Assembly (NCBI GenBank): GCA_026027325.1
Contig: JAMSLZ010000008.1
Coordinates: 806,001 to 870,000 of the forward strand
Length of the DNA stretch: 64,000 nt
Direction of reading: 5' to 3'
Origin: Actinomucor elegans
Lineage: Eukaryota > Mucoromycota > Mucoromycetes > Mucorales > Mucoraceae
Part shown: positions 1 to 13,278 of the stretch, piece after piece
How positions within the stretch are numbered: the stretch's first letter is position 1
Layout: every line of letters begins with the position of its first letter
Position numbers and translations under genes: made by a program
The notes under the pieces: model-generated
Told to the model about the DNA's origin: nothing
Databases searched by the model: none
What the model saw: only the letters and a program-made list of their open reading frames with translations

Positions 1-741
<741 letters not shown>

Positions 742-969
742 GCGGAAAAAAAACCTACTATGTATTCCCTGAAAAAAAATCAAATCCTTCCACTTATATA
801 TATAGACTCTACTCTTTTTTTTTTGTATTCATACATTTACTATAATACTATCTTTTTTAAATAAAACAATCACATTTCTCAGTCAAAACAGATCAGATAA
901 AATTCAGAGATTGGATCAAAATGTTTAGCCTTGTATGTTGTCTATATGATTTTTTTTGAAGCTCTGATA

Positions 970-1041
970 GATACAGTAACTTGCTTTGAGTATGTATCAC
1001 TACTCAAATGCGATATTGAAGCGAAACCAAATGAGAAATAT
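970..1041 (+). repeat. Dispersed 75-bp repeat, copy A
   Basis: Degenerate copy of the window's intergenic repeat family. It opens with GATACAG and keeps the central block TCAAATGCGATATTGA. Copy B starts 162 bp downstream in the same orientation. Confidence 0.55.
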
Positions 1042-1131
1042 ATCAATATATAGATCCAATTCCCATCAGATGTATGTAATTTACTACTGGTCAATAATAT
1101 ATCATTCATCTGTTAAACAATGGTTCTAATA

Positions 1132-1204
1132 GATGCAGTTGTTCATTCTGAACATGTATTAGTCATCAGATACGACAAGTAAACTGAAACTCGTCAAGAA
1201 ATAT
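1132..1204 (+). repeat. Dispersed 75-bp repeat, copy B
   Basis: Good match to the 5' half of the family (GATGCAGTTGTTCATTCTGA, then ACATGTATTAGTCATCAGAT) and a weaker 3' half (CTGAAACTCGTCAAGA). Confidence 0.6.
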
Positions 1205-4200
1205 AAAGAGGTAAGTTGGTTATACTGGTAAAAAAGACATACGTTGATCGATCTTTAGTGTTACTGTTAGGAAGCATTGTATTTGAGAAGTTAAGTTAGC
1301 AGTTGAGGCTTTCCTCCAGCGAACTTAGCTTACTGTCATTTAAATGGTCGCATAGCAATGATACATTATTTATTCTGTTCTAATGGATGTTATATCGTGT
1401 GTGTATATTATGCCAATACCAAATAATAGAGTCAATTATGTAGTCTTTCTTCTAAAAGAAATAAAGTTCGATCATTTGAGGTGCTAAAATTTATCCATGA
1501 TCAAAATCGACGCGTGATTTCATTCATCGTCAGAAAATGAACATTGAAAGCGTTTCTTCCATTGGCTTCTTATTTATTGCTTATTTGTCTAACATTTACT
1601 TTATAAAGACGTCCAAGAGGTATATTAATAATAATAATAGAAATTTGGAGACTTAAATCTAGTACCTACTGTATTGGCAAGGTTGAAAGATATCACTATT
1701 TACATGCATTGTATACATAAATTGTCGCAATAGTTATATTTATTTATCTGCTCTAACATCTAAGCAACACGCTATTGCGTTCTCAACAGATTAAAGCTAT
1801 TGAGTATACTGGTTCACCCATCGCAATTTTTATTCAAATACCTGTAACATGTCACAAATCCGTTTTTTGACAACAGCCTGCTTAAAAGAAGGCCATTAGA
1901 TTGATAGCCTCTGGGAGACTACAACGAAACAAAGACATATTCCCAGCTCTCTATAGGCTTCGGAGATGTCTTGCCACATTTTTAATTCATATTTTTTCAG
2001 CTGCGAACTTTGCTTAAAAGAACAAAATGATCAGAGCCACCATTTATTTAATAATTTTTCCAATGTTTTAGATACCTGGTATCAAAAAGTAAGCGGATTT
2101 TCTTAACTGTAGCAAGTCGAGTTTGTACTGGGTATTAGGTATCGGTTTGTTTCTACTTTTTAACTGTTCCAGAAGGCGAAGGTGTTCTTGTTCTAGATCC
2201 TCTGAATTCCAAACCTTTTCTGCTTCTTCAATCTCATGCAGCATTTGCAAATTAAACAATTAGGAGTAGATTCTTCTATTGGATAGAATGGCGCCTATAG
2301 TCATTTAATTTATAATAATACAACTTAATTCTTCTAATAGGCATGCAATATCAATATCATTACTTTTCATCGCACTATTCAGGATACAGCCTATCAATTC
2401 TTAAATATCTCTCTGGATTCGTGAATTAGCAGCATCAGATACAGTATTCTCATACTTGATACACTAAGCAAAATCAATTCTGAAAGAATTGATTTGGGAT
2501 TGCAATTTAGGTGCTATATCCAGGAGCTCGTTTGCCGCGTAGGTAAGCTTTTCTACTATGAATATCAAGTCCTATCCGATATGTATTTATTACTTGCCAT
2601 AATCGCATGATTTCTTGAGGCTATTCATATATCCTACTAGTGGATAAATTAGATGGATGTTGAGTGACCTTGATATTGTGCAGAGCTTCTGCCATTTTCT
2701 ATTGGCCTATAGCCTCTTATTCATCTATCTCTTAGTCATTAGTATAGATATCAAACAGCACTTCCAACTCGACAGGATCATTGACCTAAATAAAGATTTG
2801 CCACAGATAGTCAAAATTTCGTCGCTTTCTTACAAGTCGATATTATTTTTCATTATAGAAGTTTCAAAAATGCATCAATGCTTGTGAGTGTTATTTCGTA
2901 TAATAAATTGCGGTACCCATGATCTTGCTGGGAATCATGTTCAAAAAAACCCTCACACAATCTGTTTGACTATTTCTCTGCAGATCATTTGATCCAATGC
3001 GCGTCAAAAAACTGCGGTAGTAATCTATGATGGTCACTACCGCTTTTAATGCTTTATTAATATGTTTATAAACCGGATTAGTACCGGGATCTGCATTGGC
3101 GTTCAATACAGATGCGATTTCATCGATGATGTTTCTGGTACCATTCGGGAAAATTGATAGTGTGAAGTACAAGCTAAGATAATAAATGGTTAGTCGCACT
3201 CAAGATCTCTCATTCTCTAATAGGAATACGCACTGAAGTATTCTTTGGCTGGAGGATGAGTATCGTGCGTCTGAGATAGATTCATAGTAAATAATTACTT
3301 TTTGAAACTGTATTTTATTTTTTAAGAAATAGTTCAAAAAAGAGGAGGATGGCTTAAAAAGTATTTGACTACAACAAGTTCAAACTGAGGATTTGTTGGT
3401 TATAATTGGTATATAGCCCAACAATAAATAGATGATTCAGGTTTAGCCTATCTAGACTAGGAATCATTTCTAACCGTTATTATGTATACTTATGCCATAG
3501 ATGCTTTATCGTAGAGTTGATTCGTTAGTTATTAAAATAGTCTTATAGCAGTTATTATTTTATAGCAGAGTCAATTGGCAGTACTAAAGAACCCAGAGAG
3601 TTCTAACGGAAGAAATGACGAGCATATATAGTTCCTAACATACTTAGATATTCATCTTCAACGCTAATACTATTCGTAATGGATTGTACCAACTTTTTTT
3701 CAATGTTTTTTTAATGTAGTTTATATGGTACTGTAAGGAAACAATTGCAATGAAAAAAAATACTGCTCTGAACACCAAGAACGTCAGTTTTCAAGTTTAA
3801 GCAAACTGTTGTTGAATAATGTCACAATGATATGAAGGATTCTCAACAATACTGATATATTGGATGATATATTTAATAGAATAAGTTATGTGAAGCCCAA
3901 GTTGAGATCATGTAGGAGTATGCGTTCCTGAAAGAAGGTTTATTTTATCGAAGGATATATTGATGCATATTGTTAACTGTCTAAGGTACAGGAAACTAAC
4001 ATATTCAAGCCGCGTTACACGAATAATGGCAAAGCTATGTACAGCGCGATCAAGTGAAACATGCATTGCATAATGTAATCTTGATACAATCCGTCACAGT
4101 CACTTTTTTCTTCAAGTGTCAGAGTATTAGATAATTATGATCTACTCTAAAGGCGGCGCTGTTTAGTAATACCAAATCAACTCATTTAATGCTTATAAAA

Positions 4201-5920
4201 ACGGAAGACCATAACATTCTCTATAATACCTTGTAATACAGTCATAAGGCTTGGAATACTTTCACGAACTCATATCGAGTTTTTCTTATATCAAAGTACT
4301 TGGATAAACAATAAACTATTAATCACAAGCAATAGCAAGTGGAAGCGGTGTTTCGGTTAGAAACAAGAGACTATATAACAGACAAAAAAAAATTCCTTGT
4401 GGGAGAGACAAAAAGATTACTCGCTCAAACGAAGACACATGGTAATTGACAAGAAAAATTTGCTGCTTCCATTAGATACAGAAATAGGAAACCAGCCAAA
4501 CATGTCTTGCATAACAGTCTTGGGTATCCTCAACAAACAAGATGAGATTAGGTTAGTTAAAAGATCTAAGATTGAAAAAGTGGGAAGAAAGAAAGCATGG
4601 GATGGTGAGTAGAGAAAATACATTGAATGTTAGTTGACGAAGATTATAATACTATTATCATTGATGAAATTAGGATTAGGCTTTCAAAGTGTTTTTCACA
4701 GTTCAAGAAACTTGCAGTAATAGGCACCGTGTGCGACTTCTTTCTGGATTACGAGGTAACTCTTAGAATGAAAAAATTGCATTTATTGAAGTGCCGAGAA
4801 ATACATCTTTCACTTTAGAAAAAAAGAAGGGAACTCATTACAAGATCATCGAAAAAAAAATCTCCATTATATGATTTTTGACTTTTTTCTTTTCTAGCGT
4901 AGAAGATAAGTATTTTATTGGCATTGCAAGATGGATCTAGTATGATGTTAGTTCATCTGGACAAAAAGACACATCAGACTAATATACTATACTCAAAATA
5001 AACTGTTGACTCAGGTCAAATGTTATTTTATACCTAATGCAAAAAATGTTTTATTCACATTTGTCAATTAAAGAATGAATTTATAAGGTGCACCGTAAAA
5101 ACTATTGCACTTTTCGGACAACTTAATGATTCGCTTTGTCTTCATTTAGCAAAAATTGATTTACTATGATAAAGAGTTTTGATGATAGACTACACAGCAT
5201 ATAACTAGGGAGAAAACAATGAACATGATCCTTTTAATACTCTCAACTAAAAAAAAAAAAAGGGTAAATAGTGATAGTATAGGTTCATTCACATCAGCAA
5301 CCAACAAGGGCGGAACATTGAAATACGGGAAATATATCAAATAAAGTGTAAAATGCCTTATTAAGTAATTTTGATAGCGATATATAAGTCCAAAATATAT
5401 CTAATACTACACACAAAGAAAGTATAGTTATCTGGAAGCTATCTTTGAAATCCCTGATATAATCTTGTCTGTTAGCTTGTATACTATGCATGCCTGAATC
5501 TCAAAATTTTCTGCACAAAATTACATGACTTTGCAGATGACTGTAATCGATCAAATGTTTACATTAGTTTAATAATCAGCTCAGAATACGCCCCTGCATT
5601 TTGATCAGGCCATTGGCACTTTAGTTACAAGCACAGTTAGTAAGCATTTGCTAATTTGGAATCTTTTTGCAGTTGAAGGTATCTCGATTGTGATATTTTC
5701 TAAATAAAGATTTTTATTATATCATATTTAAAAGCAAGTTGCATATACATTTATTACGTAACTATTGAGACGATTTCTTTATCATTTTTTCATAATGCTG
5801 ACGAGAAGATAGATAGATGCCTAGGCCTTTGTTTGCTGCTGAAGTGGGTGATATGTTTTGGCTACCTAAAACAAGCGTAATGAGTAAAAAAAATAAAACA
5901 GTGTATATTCTTCGCATCTC

Positions 5921-8663
5921 TTACTTCTTACCAGCCATGTTCATATTTTGGTTTGTCGTAGAGCTACTATTATTCATTGATGTTGTGGTGTGGTTTTGCC
6001 ACAGTATATTATTAGATTGTTGGACATAATTAGGGGCTGATGAGGAGGAAGAGGAGGAAGAAGGATTGTCGGTTAGTACTCGTCGCTGCTGTAGAGATGG
6101 TGATGGAGTTTGGTACATGGTGGCTTCTGTAGCCTCATCCACCATGAGTTGGCTTGGCACAACGATTTCATTTGTATTATACCCCAGCATATCACCTCGA
6201 TTAGTATTTTGCTGGTATTCATTTGGGTTATTCATATTGTAGTGTTGCTCAAATCCATTGGGTTGGTGTCGTTGGTGATGATGCCATAGTTGATTGGAAG
6301 CGTTTGAATTAGTGCTGCCTTTACTGATGTCAGTATGTTTATAAGTGGGGTTAGGGAAACTAGGACTTGAGCTTCTAGGATGATGCGTGTTGGGAAACCC
6401 ATATTGTTGATCTAAATAAACCATGCCCTGACTATTGTTACTGGCTCCTCTTAACTGTATATTGGCATGATGCTGTTCTTGTTGACTGAGAGTTGTTGAC
6501 GCCCAATCTGTTAGATAGGTAGGAATATTATGATTTAAATTATTTGTGAATTGAACTGGATCTGATGTAGATAATGATGAGTTTATTCCTCCTGACCCGC
6601 TTTTGTCAGTTCTATTGCTGTCTTTTGTTAATGGTACTGGTTGGTGTATGCTAGGCGGTGATACGTCGTACTGTTGCCCTAGGCGGATACTACTAGAAGA
6701 GCGTGGTCGTTTTGGTGAAGAGGATTTGCTGCCTGCTCTACTAGTAGTACTATTGGCTGCTGATAGGTTTAAGCCGTAGATGTTTTGAACCTGCTGTAGG
6801 AATTTGGTACAATTTGGGATGACAGCGTAAGAGTTGATCAATTGCATACACCATATTGATCTATCGAATAGAAGCCAGGCTTGTTGCGCCAAGTTAATAT
6901 CTGGATCATCCAAGTACCGTAGATGGGTTTTGATTGCTGAAATTAAAGCGTGTACTAGAAAATCAAACTTTAAAATAAAAGAAGGCGCTTGACATAGATG
7001 ATATACTAGTTGAGTTATACAGGCTGCAGTAACTCTAGCTTGAAACTGAATTACAGAGTTACTTGGTATCCTTAATAGCATCCGGAGCGCAATTGCATTG
7101 TAATAGAGATGTATATGCGCCACCATAGGACGAGGAGCTGGAAGGTCTAATACGTCTTTTACGGATATCGTGGTAATAGGCGTCCATTGCATTTCAACTG
7201 GTAATGATCGAAGCCATTGTTGATTTTTAGTGTGGTTTTCTGCAATATAGGAATGCAATTCATCTTTATGTATACCGAGAAAAGAACTGGGGCCCCCAGT
7301 CTGAAACGATTGAGAGGCGCATACCAATACTAAGCCCTCTTCCATGATCAACATAAACCTCACTTTATAGATATATACATTGAGAATGAGTCTATCTTCT
7401 TCTGTTTCTTCTGGTAAAGGTGATGGGGGCAATGTCTTGATAAAAGGCTGCGAAATCATCCAAGGTCTTTCCCAACCGCCGCTCTGAAACTTATCAAGGT
7501 CATAACATCCCCAAAACACACGTCGCCGTGTTTCAATCTCGACAGGAGTCAAGCTGCTATGAATATTACTATCATCGTGTAAGCCAAGTTCAAGCGCCAT
7601 TCGACAAGCCATGCCAGAGTATTGCCATTGTCTACAATGATAAGAGCCAGGTCGATAGATGGCTGGACTTGGTTCGTACAAACTAAGCAAATAAAGAGCA
7701 ACGACAGTGCTTACACGAGGAACATCCATAAAATCATCTACTAAGCGTCTTGCTCTTTGATAGAACACTTCGGTTTTAGGACAGCCAGGGATAGTTACGA
7801 ATCGAGATGCGTGAGCATAAATAATATTAAGAAGTAGAGGTGTGATTAATAGACCTTTGCTTTCTAGTTGTTCGTAGAAATAGAATCGCGGTATTAAGAC
7901 AATACTTTCGTAGCGTTCGTTAAAGAACTGGTCAATTAAAGCCATTTGAATATCGCGCGTAGGCATTTCGATAGAGCCCGAGTATCTACTGGGAAGTGAT
8001 GGTTCAGGCATCCACATGATAAAGTTACCGAATGAATCCGTTGAATTCAGCAATTTTCCAGCCAAGCTATCATTGTCACCAGTCGACATTCTTCTCATGT
8101 TCTCTCCAAGTGAGCCTAATATGTTACTGATTCGGGATTCCATTAATGGTCCTCTGCGCTTTAGTTTGTTGTGGTTAGCTGCAGTGGTATCCGCAAACAA
8201 TATTCTACCGTCATCATCTTCTTGTTGAGATTCTTCTTCTTCATCTTGCTGATTGTTGGTATCTACAGTGATTTCTTCGATAGGTTCACTGAGCTGTTCT
8301 AGTTCTTCTTGTTGATCCAATTCCAGTGAACCATCCTTATAGAATGAGCACGGGCGCTGCCGAGCTTGTGTTGAAAACAATTGTTATTATTACAAAGTCA
8401 GAGCAGTTTTTTTTGTTTCTATATATACCTTTACACTACACAAAATGATAAGTAAAAAACTAAACAATGCCATTGGACACGTACCTGCATACATGGCCTC
8501 AATCCGTCACACTAAGTGAAAAAATATTATTAATGTTTAATTAGAAATTGAGAGTCACTAAAAGTACCTTGATTTTCTTGGCTCTACAAGTGTAGCAAGC
8601 TCTACCAACTTTTAATCGTTTATTAGCTTTTTTTGACGGTGGTTCAGTGGTTGAATTGAGCAT
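5921..8663 (-). CDS. Zn2Cys6 fungal transcription factor
   Basis: Fungal-specific regulator with an N-terminal Zn2Cys6 DNA-binding domain and a central fungal_trans domain. Joined exons on the minus strand: 8663-8568, 8511-8485, 8435-8429 (7 nt) and 8364-5921, giving about 857 residues. The zinc cluster reads RACYTC, RAKKIK, CDGLRPC, MQ, CKARQRPC, which is exactly C-x2-C-x6-C-x5-C-x2-C-x6-C. It is complete only if the 7-nt exon is used, because that exon supplies the fifth cysteine. The fungal_trans domain lies in the middle of the large exon (GMACRMALELGLH, then ETRRRVFWGCYDLDK). The C-terminal third is rich in Ser, Asn and Gln and ends in a poly-Ser and Asn-rich tail. An acidic stretch follows the zinc finger. 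The introns end in AG and are 56, 49 and 64 nt. The target genes cannot be told from the sequence. Confidence 0.88.
8429..8435 (-). other. 7-nt microexon of the Zn2Cys6 regulator
   Basis: On the minus strand the seven bases TGTAAAG are preceded by an acceptor (TTTTGTGTAG) and followed by a donor (GTATAT). Joining CAG, TGTAAAG and CTCGGCAG gives Q-C-K-A-R-Q. This restores the missing fifth cysteine and the reading frame at once, and no other splice choice I tried does both. Confidence 0.75.
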
Positions 8664-10470
8664 GATAATAGTAGTATTGAATTGACTTAGTAGAACATGA
8701 AAAATATTGAAAAAAAAAGAATTGATTAAGAAAAGAAAAGGTAAAAGAATGAAAGGAAGCTAAAGGATGGTTAACTAGTAGATCAACAATTGATTCCAAT
8801 AGGCTTCTTTATTTACCGTTTTAAGTCATTGAAGGTTTAATATATCTATATGAAATCCCGATCATCGTTATTAAATGCTACCAGCTTTGGGATAACAATG
8901 AAAAAAATTCCCATTTTTTCATCCTGCATAAGATTTGAGAGCCAGAGCGTAGCACCAGCAAAAGTTAAATTCTCCCTTTTGTTTCGCATCTTTCGCTGTT
9001 TGTTCACGAGTTGAAACATGACGCGGCAAACAGGTTACTTGGATTGCAAATCGAGATTTAGATCAGTTTTCTTTTAGAAGCAGACATACATTATCAGTCC
9101 CAAAAACTGCCTAAACCAACTGCAAGGATATGCTCTGAAATGTATGAATGTAATAAAAGCGAGATCGACCATGTTATATAGAAGTCAACAATGTCTCATG
9201 GCGGCACATATTAGGAGTGTTACCATTACAACTTTTTTTTTTTTTTTTACGATCAGATTGTCAATCAAGGTCATTTGATAACTTATCATTGTGTACCTCG
9301 ATATAAGCGTATTCTGCAACATCTGGATTAATAAGCTTATTCTGCAAATACGAATGTTTTTTTTTTTCTTACTTGGTAAATACACTAACACAATTAAGGC
9401 CAATTGTCTAATATTCTGCTTCTGTTGAAGGTGCTACAAATGTCGCAAGAAGATGAGATGAGATCCCAAGCATCTGGATGAAAACGGCCGATGTTCCGCT
9501 CCCATAATTAGTTCATTTTTGGGGTAGATTTGGAATAAAACATGTGCCCGTAATGGGCTCTACCTATTCTGTCCGTGTAACGATTGATTACGTAATAATG
9601 CTGAATATACGATATGCAAGGCTATTAATAACATTTCTACTGTGCAAGCAGAATTTATTAAAATGAAATGATGTGCTAAGCCTTGTTTTAAGCATATTAT
9701 GGACCTTTTTTGCGCGACATTAAACTTAACTTTATGTATTCCGTGAGAGTTTTCATTGATTATCCGCAGCAGCATTTTCTCCCAAAGTATGTTTAATTTC
9801 ATATCTATAGCTGATCTATCGCACTAGCTCTAGAACTCGATCACTCACAGAGCTGCTTATAAATATGTCTTGGACTGCTATTAATTAAAATACTTGTCCA
9901 ATCACTATTAACTATAGAAATACGACTTATTGTAGTGCGCAGATAAGATAAAAGAATACCTAGAGTTTCCTTTAACACATACATTGATACTGCTTGTACT
10001 GTTCATGGTGCGTCACGCAAAGCAATTCTAAGTCTATTAATTAAATAAACTCTTGGCATATTTACGTCGTTCAAGAAAGCTGTTTCCAAGGATTCCTTAA
10101 TTGCGCGATTAGATTTATTGAGGTCAAGGCTGTTACTATCCACAAAAGATGTATGATTACGGTTTATTTCGATCAGATATTTATAACGATAGAAACCGTC
10201 ACACAAACGACCGGGTTATCACTAATTTGAATCTTTTTGCCTCTTGCGAAGAGATTGAATGATATGCTAAAATGTCCTAATGTTCCACTGTTACACTTGT
10301 AAACATCTTTCTTTTTTTTTTGTATGCGTACCAAAAGAACGGATGATTCTAGCTTACTGTTTCCTCCTTAAATAACATCATTTATGAAATACGCAGATGT
10401 TTCGTCTATTATTGGAAAATTATAATATATTACTTGTTTTCTAGCTCAAGAAAGGCTTCAATAGTCTCAA

Positions 10471-10545
10471 CAGCTTATTCTGAGTAAGAAGCATTCATTA
10501 TGTGCGATATTTGACCGAGATTGACTAAGGGATCTTGTAAATCTA
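10471..10545 (+). repeat. Dispersed 75-bp repeat, copy C
   Basis: Keeps the best-conserved core of the family, TGCGATATTTGACCGAGATT, followed by AAGGGATCT. Copy D starts 169 bp downstream. Confidence 0.65.
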
Positions 10546-10639
10546 GATACATGAAATGTATGTCATTGAGAGATTAATTAATGATGAATGTCATATATTA
10601 ACGGTATTACAGCTATAAAAAAAACTATTGCTATTTGAT

Positions 10640-10710
10640 TCAGTAGCTCATTATGAGCCTATACTCGTTATCAGATACGAAACTGAACTGAGATCGATTA
10701 AGAGATATAT
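10640..10710 (+). repeat. Dispersed 75-bp repeat, copy D
   Basis: Contains CAGTAGCTCATTATGAGC and CTGAGATCGATTAAGAGAT at the expected spacing. A weaker possible third unit follows at 10808-10875. Confidence 0.6.
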
Positions 10711-11424
10711 TGAGCATTAGAATTAATCCATCTGAAATATGTCCATTGACAGATGAATTAATGAATGCAATGTATTATTATATTATAGTTAGGCAATGGC
10801 TATAGTGAATTTAATAACTAGTTGTGAGCATCTGGCGACCATTGAATGTAATATCAAATAGGTGTCAGTCAAGAAACCTATTATATGCGTTAAAAAATAC
10901 CCAATGATTTCAAAATATTCCGAAGTCATAAGTAAATTTCCGCGCTCTCTATTTTTTTTAGAAGTGTTCTATATTAACAACATAGATTCAATCCATCTAA
11001 AAGTATATCAAACTAGTTCCTGTATACTTTTTGTGATATAAAATATGTGAGTTATGATTGTATTTTTTTTTTAAAAGAATTAAGCAGATTCCTCTTTTAT
11101 GAATGGTAATTTTTTCAATCAAACTAAATGCCAGAATATCTTTGCATGGTTAGATATACTAATTAGATTCTACGCAAAACTGATCAATACACATTGTGTT
11201 TATCTGCAGTTAGTTGGTTTGGAAAAGAGAATAAGAGAATAAGAATCTGGAAAAGAATGTTTGTTAAATTTTCGGCAGCCAATAAAAAACGAAAGCCTAA
11301 GACCACTACTACTGCTGTCACTGCTGTCACTGCTGCTCTCTGTGGCCCTCTCTGATAATATGAAGACATTTTAAATATATAATCTGTAATTTAACATTGT
11401 TTCGTAACACAAAAACCACATATT

Positions 11425-11533
11425 GACATCTGTTCGGCCGCTTAGAGGTCAACAGAGCGCAGGTTATAAACTTAAGCGGGTGATCAGTGGCCAGGTTAAG
11501 TACAACCCAGCTCTTAGATGCTTAGTGAGTCAT
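11425..11533 (+). other. 5S rRNA-like relic (uncertain)
   Basis: A GC-richer block inside AT-rich DNA. In order it shows GGCC (11436-11439), TTAAGC (11472-11477), then GGCCAGGTTAAGTAC ending at 11503. Eukaryotic 5S genes have GGCC near the 5' end, GTTAAGC in the middle and GGTTAGTAC near the internal C box. The spacing between the first two blocks is about 10 nt too short and the two ends do not pair, so this is not a functional 5S gene as read. It could be a 5S pseudogene, the 5S-derived head of a SINE, or chance. Confidence 0.2.
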
Positions 11534-11742
11534 GACAGCACTTTTACGTGGTTCTTTCAATCCTACAGTACTTTTCGTCACCGACAATGATCTTTCAATT
11601 TGTTTTTTTAAGTCCTATACATCCTTCTTATCATAACTATTAGAACTTAATAGACAAAGAATAGTAAGATAATGAATTAACAATACCAACAAGGCAATTT
11701 ATGTAACTTAATAACTGGAGTAGATATAACGTTTTGTTAGTT

Positions 11743-11810
11743 ATAGCAGCTCATTCTGAGCACAGGCTACTAATCAGATGCAACATTTGACTGAGATCTG
11801 TAGGGATCTC
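11743..11810 (+). repeat. Dispersed 75-bp repeat, copy E
   Basis: GCAGCTCATTCTGAGCA, then CAGATGCAACATTTGACTGA, then AGGGATCT: all main blocks of the family in order. Confidence 0.65.
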
Positions 11811-12426
11811 AAAGGCATCTCGTAGTTTAGATGTAAGTATGATTCATCATTTATACCACTGTGTTTTAAGCGCTGTGTTTCACTTATTCACCGCTTGTAA
11901 TTGGCTGAAGATGAGAACAGTGGCTTGGAAAAGCATAATCGATTTAGATGATGCTAATGCTTGTGTAATGAGAGAAAAAATATTCTTGTATTCTGGAACA
12001 CATTGATAAAACGAATATTGGGATTGCCATCAAGTTCACACCTAAGCTATCCAGACAATATATAAATACCGTCACTCTTTTGACCATACCGCCATAAAGG
12101 ATATACTTGCCTAGTTCAAAAAATAGTGAGATAGTTTCTTAGTAACGTATCTATTCATAACAAATCAACTTGCATTGTGCACTTGTAGACCAGCAGTTCT
12201 CTGCAGGACAAGTTGGACATTTTGTAACAAGTGTTTCACGTGTCTCTGTTAGCCAGGGAAACTGTATATATATCATCTTTATAGTGTAACAAAGACCAAT
12301 CGCTTATTACTCAACTGCTTTTCGCGTGAGGTTCTTTAAGATTGGCGATATAGATCTTCATGTGTCGGAAAAAAGAACATTTTATAATAAAGAGTAAATT
12401 AATGCAAAGGCATTATATACGAGATT

Positions 12427-12732
12427 ATGTACAATTACCCCAAGAGACTGATTTCTCAACCCCAATGTGATACAGGCTTTGAACGGCCACGTTTTGACCT
12501 TCAACTCGTCGAAAAATCGCGCTTAATTACAAAAATGATTCAAGATCCGGTGTTATGGGCAGCTTTCCTTATCTCTGAAAAGACTCTTTTGGACATTTGT
12601 GTAATGCAATGGCTTATAACATTGTTTGTTAAGATAATCTATAGCAAATATATTGATTATAGATGCGACTCAAAGCGGTACTACAATGGTATGCAGGCAG
12701 TCCAAGCACACGATATTTTTCTTACGGAATGA
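12427..12732 (+). CDS. Hypothetical 101-residue open frame (doubtful)
   Basis: An ATG-started frame that looks more protein-like than its surroundings in its first half (QCDTGFERPRFDLQLVEKSR). I recognise no family, and there is no neighbouring exon with matching splice signals. It may be a decayed fragment or chance. Confidence 0.12.
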   Translation: MYNYPKRLISQPQCDTGFERPRFDLQLVEKSRLITKMIQDPVLWAAFLISEKTLLDICVMQWLITLFVKIIYSKYIDYRCDSKRYYNGMQAVQAHDIFLTE

Positions 12733-13203
12733 GCAGCTAGTCACAGCTTAATACTGGTATAGAATAACTACGGAAACACCGATACGGAACTGCACTTGAA
12801 AGCCAGGTAGCTAAAACATCATTTTACGCAAAAATATTTAAGAAAATGAGCTTGACCATCACTTTTATGAAGACTAACAGAGCTACCAATGATAGTAAAG
12901 ATTTCCTGAAAGATACTAAACATGTATCATAATCTAAACTTTCTATGCATTCGTGCAAGAGCATCTAATCTTTAGGATTACTATTGCAGAATATGACCCA
13001 CTAAAAGATTGATCAAGATGTCTACAATTGATATGTTTCTGGCCTCATGAGTCAGCCAGATAACGTATTCAATCTCCTCAGTTTACATACATTCACTGTA
13101 TGTTCCAGTCTGATTATTGCGCAATGATCATCTGGATCTAATCTGAGCGTGAAATGACTCTTAGGGTATTGCACGTCCGGAAGAGACTGCTTACTGTAAA
13201 CCT

Positions 13204-13210
13204 TATAAAT
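13204..13210 (+). promoter_or_regulatory. TATA box of the phosphoglycerate dehydrogenase gene
   Basis: TATAAAT, 69 bp before the ATG at 13279 and followed by a pyrimidine-rich leader (CTTTCTCTTTCCTC). The position suits a fungal TATA box. Confidence 0.5.
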
Positions 13211-13278
13211 ACTCTTATGTTCAATGAAAGATTTTCTGTCATACACATACTTTCTCTTTCCTCAAGAAAATATTGATC

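Larger units (their letters stand above)
742..5920. other. Gene-free AT-rich interval
   Basis: No supportable gene was found in about 5.2 kb. Open frames are short (102 codons or fewer) and mostly begin in random AT-rich sequence. A minus-strand stretch at 2060-3200 has two longer frames (2068-2259 and 2891-3199) that look somewhat protein-like, with many stops between them. They could be relics of one decayed gene, but I do not recognise it. A head-to-tail pair of the dispersed 75-bp repeat lies at 970-1204. Confidence 0.6.
8664..13278. other. Gene-poor AT-rich interval
   Basis: About 4.6 kb without a convincing gene. It contains repeat copies C, D and E, a GC-richer block at 11425-11533 that resembles part of a 5S rRNA, and a 101-codon open frame at 12427-12732 without recognisable homology. 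The last 80 bp hold the probable promoter of the phosphoglycerate dehydrogenase gene. Confidence 0.6.

Noticed and set aside
10808..10875. Third tandem copy of the dispersed repeat after copy D
   Set aside because: Only scattered matches (GAGCATCTGG, GTCAGTCAAGA) at the right spacing; too weak to list as a copy.
11184..11369. Minus-strand frame with AAVTAVTAVVVVL
   Set aside because: Translation of a short triplet-like repeat (GCTGTCACT) near 11310, not a protein.
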